Below, one piece after another: positions 14,788 through 16,964 of a DNA stretch of 16,964 nt (its first letter is position 1; each line of letters starts with the position of its first letter). Source of the DNA: Methanobacterium sp. (GTDB lineage Archaea > Methanobacteriota > Methanobacteria > Methanobacteriales > Methanobacteriaceae). Location of the stretch: NCBI GenBank assembly GCA_019084405.1, contig JAHRFX010000070.1, forward strand, positions 1-16,964, read 5' to 3'. The translations under genes were made by a program, and so were the position numbers. The notes beneath the pieces were generated by a model that made no database searches, was not told the origin of the DNA, and saw nothing but the letters and a program-made list of their open reading frames with translations.

Positions 14788-15160
14788 GGAATTAGTCCTT
14801 CTCCTGTAATTTTATTTAATTAATTTAGATTAAAGTGGATTATTATTATGATTTAGAGCATGCTGGTTCTTTAAGTTTTCTAATAAAAATACATGGTGGG
14901 CAGGGGGATTTTGTAAAATTTGCAAAATGAGCATATTTCATACAGTTAGTATATAGGTAATAGATGAAATTGGGCTAGTTTTAAGATTTTTGAATTCGTA
15001 TCTTAAACCCGTTATCTAATTTCAGATTTATTTCCCTCATCAATGGGGTTTTTAGTAAAAAATCAAAAAAAGATTTTAGAAAATAAACTTTTAAGTAATA
15101 TATGGATTAAAGAATTTGGTGTAATGATCTCTAATTGAAATTATTTAGTCATTCTTGAAT
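14788..15160. other. Non-coding stretch between galE and the SRPBCC remnant
   Basis: I find no supported gene here. Two small symmetric motifs are visible: a 19-bp near-palindrome at 14909-14927 (TTTTGTAAA, A, TTTGCAAAA, one mismatch) about 120 bases upstream of galE, and an 8-bp stem at 14980-15007 (TTTAAGAT ... ATCTTAAA). The galE promoter should lie in 14790-14850, which is AT-rich without a single clear TATA box. Confidence 0.5.
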
Positions 15161-15389
15161 TTATTTTTCTGCTGGTTCCTTAAGAATTTGCAGGGCTTTG
15201 GACCAGTAATCCACCTCAAATTCATCTATATCTCCTGGCCCATATAAATCTACAATTACCTTAGTTTCGCCCTCAATTTCGTTGAAGGTATAATTTTCAA
15301 ATGGTCCTGTCCATTATGGGGCTTTTTTTTTCTTTTCCATATTCCACAACACCTTCCAGTTCAATAGAAGCGAGTTTATAAGGCCTGCT
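15161..15389 (-). pseudogene. C-terminal remnant of an SRPBCC/AHSA1-type protein
   Basis: On the minus strand the end of a START-like (SRPBCC, AHSA1 type) protein is readable in two frames. The upstream part reads KLASIELEGVVEYGKEKKSP. After a one-base shift near 15315-15318 it continues WTGPFENYTFNEIEGETKV and ends with DYWSKALQILKEPAEK before TAA at 15161-15163. The final helix with W-x-x-A-L-x-x-L-K is typical of this fold. The N-terminal two thirds are missing, with stop codons immediately upstream of 15389. The family binds hydrophobic ligands or, in Aha1, assists Hsp90, but this copy cannot be functional. It lies between galE and an integrase gene, so loss through integration or deletion is plausible. 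Confidence 0.65.
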
Positions 15390-15518
15390 TTAATATTACT
15401 CAATTTAACATAGATATCAATTAATATTTTAACTTGAGTTTTTTAATTTATTTAGAAATTTTTATTTACTTCGTTATAGTATCGTTTAACGAACATATGG
15501 TTAGAATAAATATAAAAT

Positions 15519-15564
15519 CGTAATACTAAATTTAAATACTAGTATTACAAATATATTTATTACG
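15519..15564 (+). promoter_or_regulatory. Nested inverted repeats and TATA box in front of the integrase gene
   Basis: GTAATACTA at 15520-15528 is mirrored by TAGTATTAC at 15540-15548 with an 11-base spacer. A wider pair CGTAATA (15519-15525) and TATTACG (15558-15564) surrounds it. A TATA-like AATATATTTA (15550-15559) lies between the inner and outer right arms, about 25-30 bases from the integrase ATG. Another palindrome (TCGTT-T-AACGA, 15482-15492) lies further upstream. A dimeric regulator, or the recombinase itself, binding here could control its expression. Confidence 0.55.
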
Positions 15565-15580
15565 ACTTGGTGTTGTTAGT

Positions 15581-16771
15581 ATGAAGTTCAGGGAAAAAGA
15601 TTTACATCGAATTGATATTTGGGTACTCAAAAAAGATCTTGAAGATTCTACATTAAAAACTTATCTAGCCTGTCTAAGAAAATACTGTAAAATAATTGGA
15701 TTGTCTCCAAATGAGTTGGTTGAAGAAGCAGATCTTGAAGAAGAAAATGGTATAAAATTAAGGGATAGAAAAATTAATCTTAATTTATTTAAATTTAAAA
15801 AGCAACTTCAGAAAAATGGTATTTCTGAAAGTACAATGAGTTTACATTTATTTGCAATTAAATCATTCTATGATGCGCTAGATATACAAATTCCAAAATT
15901 TAAAACCCCTAAAGGTGACATTTCTCTTGAAAAAAACTATGGAAAATTAATTTCAAAAAAGGAATTAAATACTTTAGTTAATGCTGCTCCACCAAGAGAA
16001 AAGGCCTTAATATATTTAATGGCCTTATCCGGAATGGCCCAAGCAGAAGCTCGAAAATTAACTATAAAAAAATTCCTGGATGCTGCCGGGGAAGTAATTA
16101 ATAAAGAATTAAATTCTATTCATGATCTTTTTGAAGCTGAAAATGAACTCAGCCAAGAAATCATTACCTTGCATGTGATCAGAAAAAAAGTAAATTATCG
16201 CTATATTACATTCATACTTCCTGAAGCCACCTATCAGATTATTTTATATCTCAAAGAAAGAATGTATGGGCGAAACAAGCGAATTCGAATTGATAAATGT
16301 GATTCTGCTCTTTTTGTTAAAAATAATGGTGAACCCATTGATCGAGATGTTATTGTCACCAACTTTCGAAGAATAGGTTTACAAGCAGGATTTAAGAAAG
16401 AAGATGGCGCTTACAGTTTTTGGAGAGCCCATTCACTAAGAAAATACTTCATTTCAACCATAATGAATAAAATTGGGGATAAAGTAATGGCCGATTTCCT
16501 AGCAGGCCATAAAATTTCTGATGTAGATAGGGCTTACTGGTACATGGATCCCAAAGATCTTAAAAATAGGTACTTAAAGGCCTTACCCTACTTATCCATT
16601 GACCAAATTAAAGTTAAAGATATTAAATCAGATGATTTCAAGCGTATTGAGGAACTGGAAAAATATCAGGAATATATGAAGAAAAGGCTGATAGAAACTG
16701 AAAAAGTTGTTGATATAATAAAAACAGATCCAGAAGTTAGAAATTTAATAAATGAAAAAATAGGGAAGTAA
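15581..16771 (+). CDS. Tyrosine recombinase / integrase
   Basis: This is a 396-residue site-specific recombinase of the phage-integrase family, acting by strand cleavage through a Tyr. Residues about 12-105 form a core-binding SAM-like domain. The catalytic domain starts near 123. Visible catalytic positions are HSLR (His284, Arg287), AGH (His310) and the tyrosine region DRAYWY (Tyr319 or Tyr321). A Lys-rich beta turn at RKKVNYRY (201-208) may carry the catalytic Lys. The first Arg motif, normally SG-x-R-x-x-E, reads SGMAQAE (150-156), so the expected Arg is Ala153. Residues about 355-396 look like a coiled coil. It starts at ATG 15581, with GGTG about ten bases upstream. The gene is AT-rich, and an integrated element may extend right of the window. 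Confidence 0.92.
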   Translation: MKFREKDLHRIDIWVLKKDLEDSTLKTYLACLRKYCKIIGLSPNELVEEADLEEENGIKLRDRKINLNLFKFKKQLQKNGISESTMSLHLFAIKSFYDALDIQIPKFKTPKGDISLEKNYGKLISKKELNTLVNAAPPREKALIYLMALSGMAQAEARKLTIKKFLDAAGEVINKELNSIHDLFEAENELSQEIITLHVIRKKVNYRYITFILPEATYQIILYLKERMYGRNKRIRIDKCDSALFVKNNGEPIDRDVIVTNFRRIGLQAGFKKEDGAYSFWRAHSLRKYFISTIMNKIGDKVMADFLAGHKISDVDRAYWYMDPKDLKNRYLKALPYLSIDQIKVKDIKSDDFKRIEELEKYQEYMKKRLIETEKVVDIIKTDPEVRNLINEKIGK

Positions 16772-16892
16772 ACATCATTTATCAAATAATAATTATTCAA
16801 TCAAATTAACATATTTTTATAATTATAGTTGATTACTTAATTTTTTTCACTGTTAATGAATTTTGAGATCCAGTTTTCATAAAATGATGTTT
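16770..16892. repeat. 11-bp inverted repeat around the integrase 3' end
   Basis: AAACATCATTT at 16770-16780 is exactly complementary to AAATGATGTTT at 16882-16892. The left copy begins at the last base of the integrase stop codon, and the right copy lies inside the convergent ORF. In such AT-rich DNA this can occur by chance. Confidence 0.35.
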
Positions 16893-16964
16893 CCCCTATT
16901 ATTTCTTTAAATAGTTCTTCAAAAGCTTTTTTTAGTTCTTCTGCGTTACTATAATTGTTTATTG
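16837..16964 (-). CDS. 3' end of an unidentified gene running out of the window
   Basis: On the minus strand a frame is open from the right edge to TAA at 16837-16839, giving about 42 visible residues such as AEELKKAFEELFKEIIGE followed by NWISKFINSEKN. It is mostly charged and helical, with no motif I recognise. It converges with the integrase gene, with 65 bases between stops. Because the start lies outside, neither its length nor its family can be judged. It may belong to the same element as the integrase. Confidence 0.5.
   Translation of the reverse strand, partial: INNYSNAEELKKAFEELFKEIIGETSFYENWISKFINSEKN

Noticed and set aside
14894..14912. Possible att-site copy of the tRNA-Leu 3' end (GGGCAGGGGGATTTTG) near the integrase
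   Set aside because: Only about seven bases (GCAGGGG) match the tRNA end, and the following TTCGAA part is absent, so it is probably chance.

Overview
This window looks like a chromosomal segment of a methanogenic archaeon of the order Methanobacteriales, probably Methanobacterium or a close relative. The evidence is low GC, archaeal TATA boxes and GGTGA-type ribosome binding sites, a tRNA-Leu gene without an encoded CCA, and archaeal families (DUF371, a DUF167/YggU protein, a desulforedoxin-like miniprotein, an FAD protein of the COG2509 type). From memory, and unchecked, the set DUF167 - galU - galE also lies close together in Methanothermobacter.

Left part (1-8736). This is AT-rich, accessory-like DNA with two intact large genes among several broken ones. 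It opens with the tail of an unidentified ORF that stops where a 5'-truncated sfsA remnant begins. A Na,K-ATPase-like P-type cation pump (minus strand) and a COG2509 FAD-dependent oxidoreductase (plus strand) diverge from a short shared promoter region. Next come the last part of a CPBP-type membrane protease and a minus-strand cluster of related zinc-ribbon proteins I do not recognise: a 62-aa solo ribbon, an intact 316-aa protein, and a second copy broken by one apparent single-base frameshift. Beyond that is a 5'-truncated, twice-frameshifted remnant of a beta-propeller/Ig-like surface protein.

Middle part (about 9000-14790). This is more GC-rich and looks like core genome: DUF371, a perfect 55-bp tandem repeat, tRNA-Leu(GAG), the desulforedoxin-like miniprotein, DUF167, a two-gene membrane/exported protein operon, galU (UDP-glucose pyrophosphorylase), a frameshifted BASS-type transporter, and galE (UDP-glucose 4-epimerase). 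GalU makes UDP-glucose and GalE interconverts it with UDP-galactose, so the two supply precursors for surface glycans.

Right part (about 14790-16964). AT-rich DNA returns, with a remnant of an SRPBCC/AHSA1-type protein, a tyrosine recombinase preceded by a nested inverted-repeat promoter region, and the 3' end of an unidentified minus-strand gene running out of the window. The recombinase suggests that an integrated element starts here or has been here.

Broken genes are frequent: sfsA, CPBP, a zinc-ribbon paralogue, the propeller gene, BASS and SRPBCC. Truncations must be real decay or rearrangement. Several single-base frameshifts could instead be assembly errors. I found no CRISPR array, rRNA, or clearly bounded complete insertion sequence.
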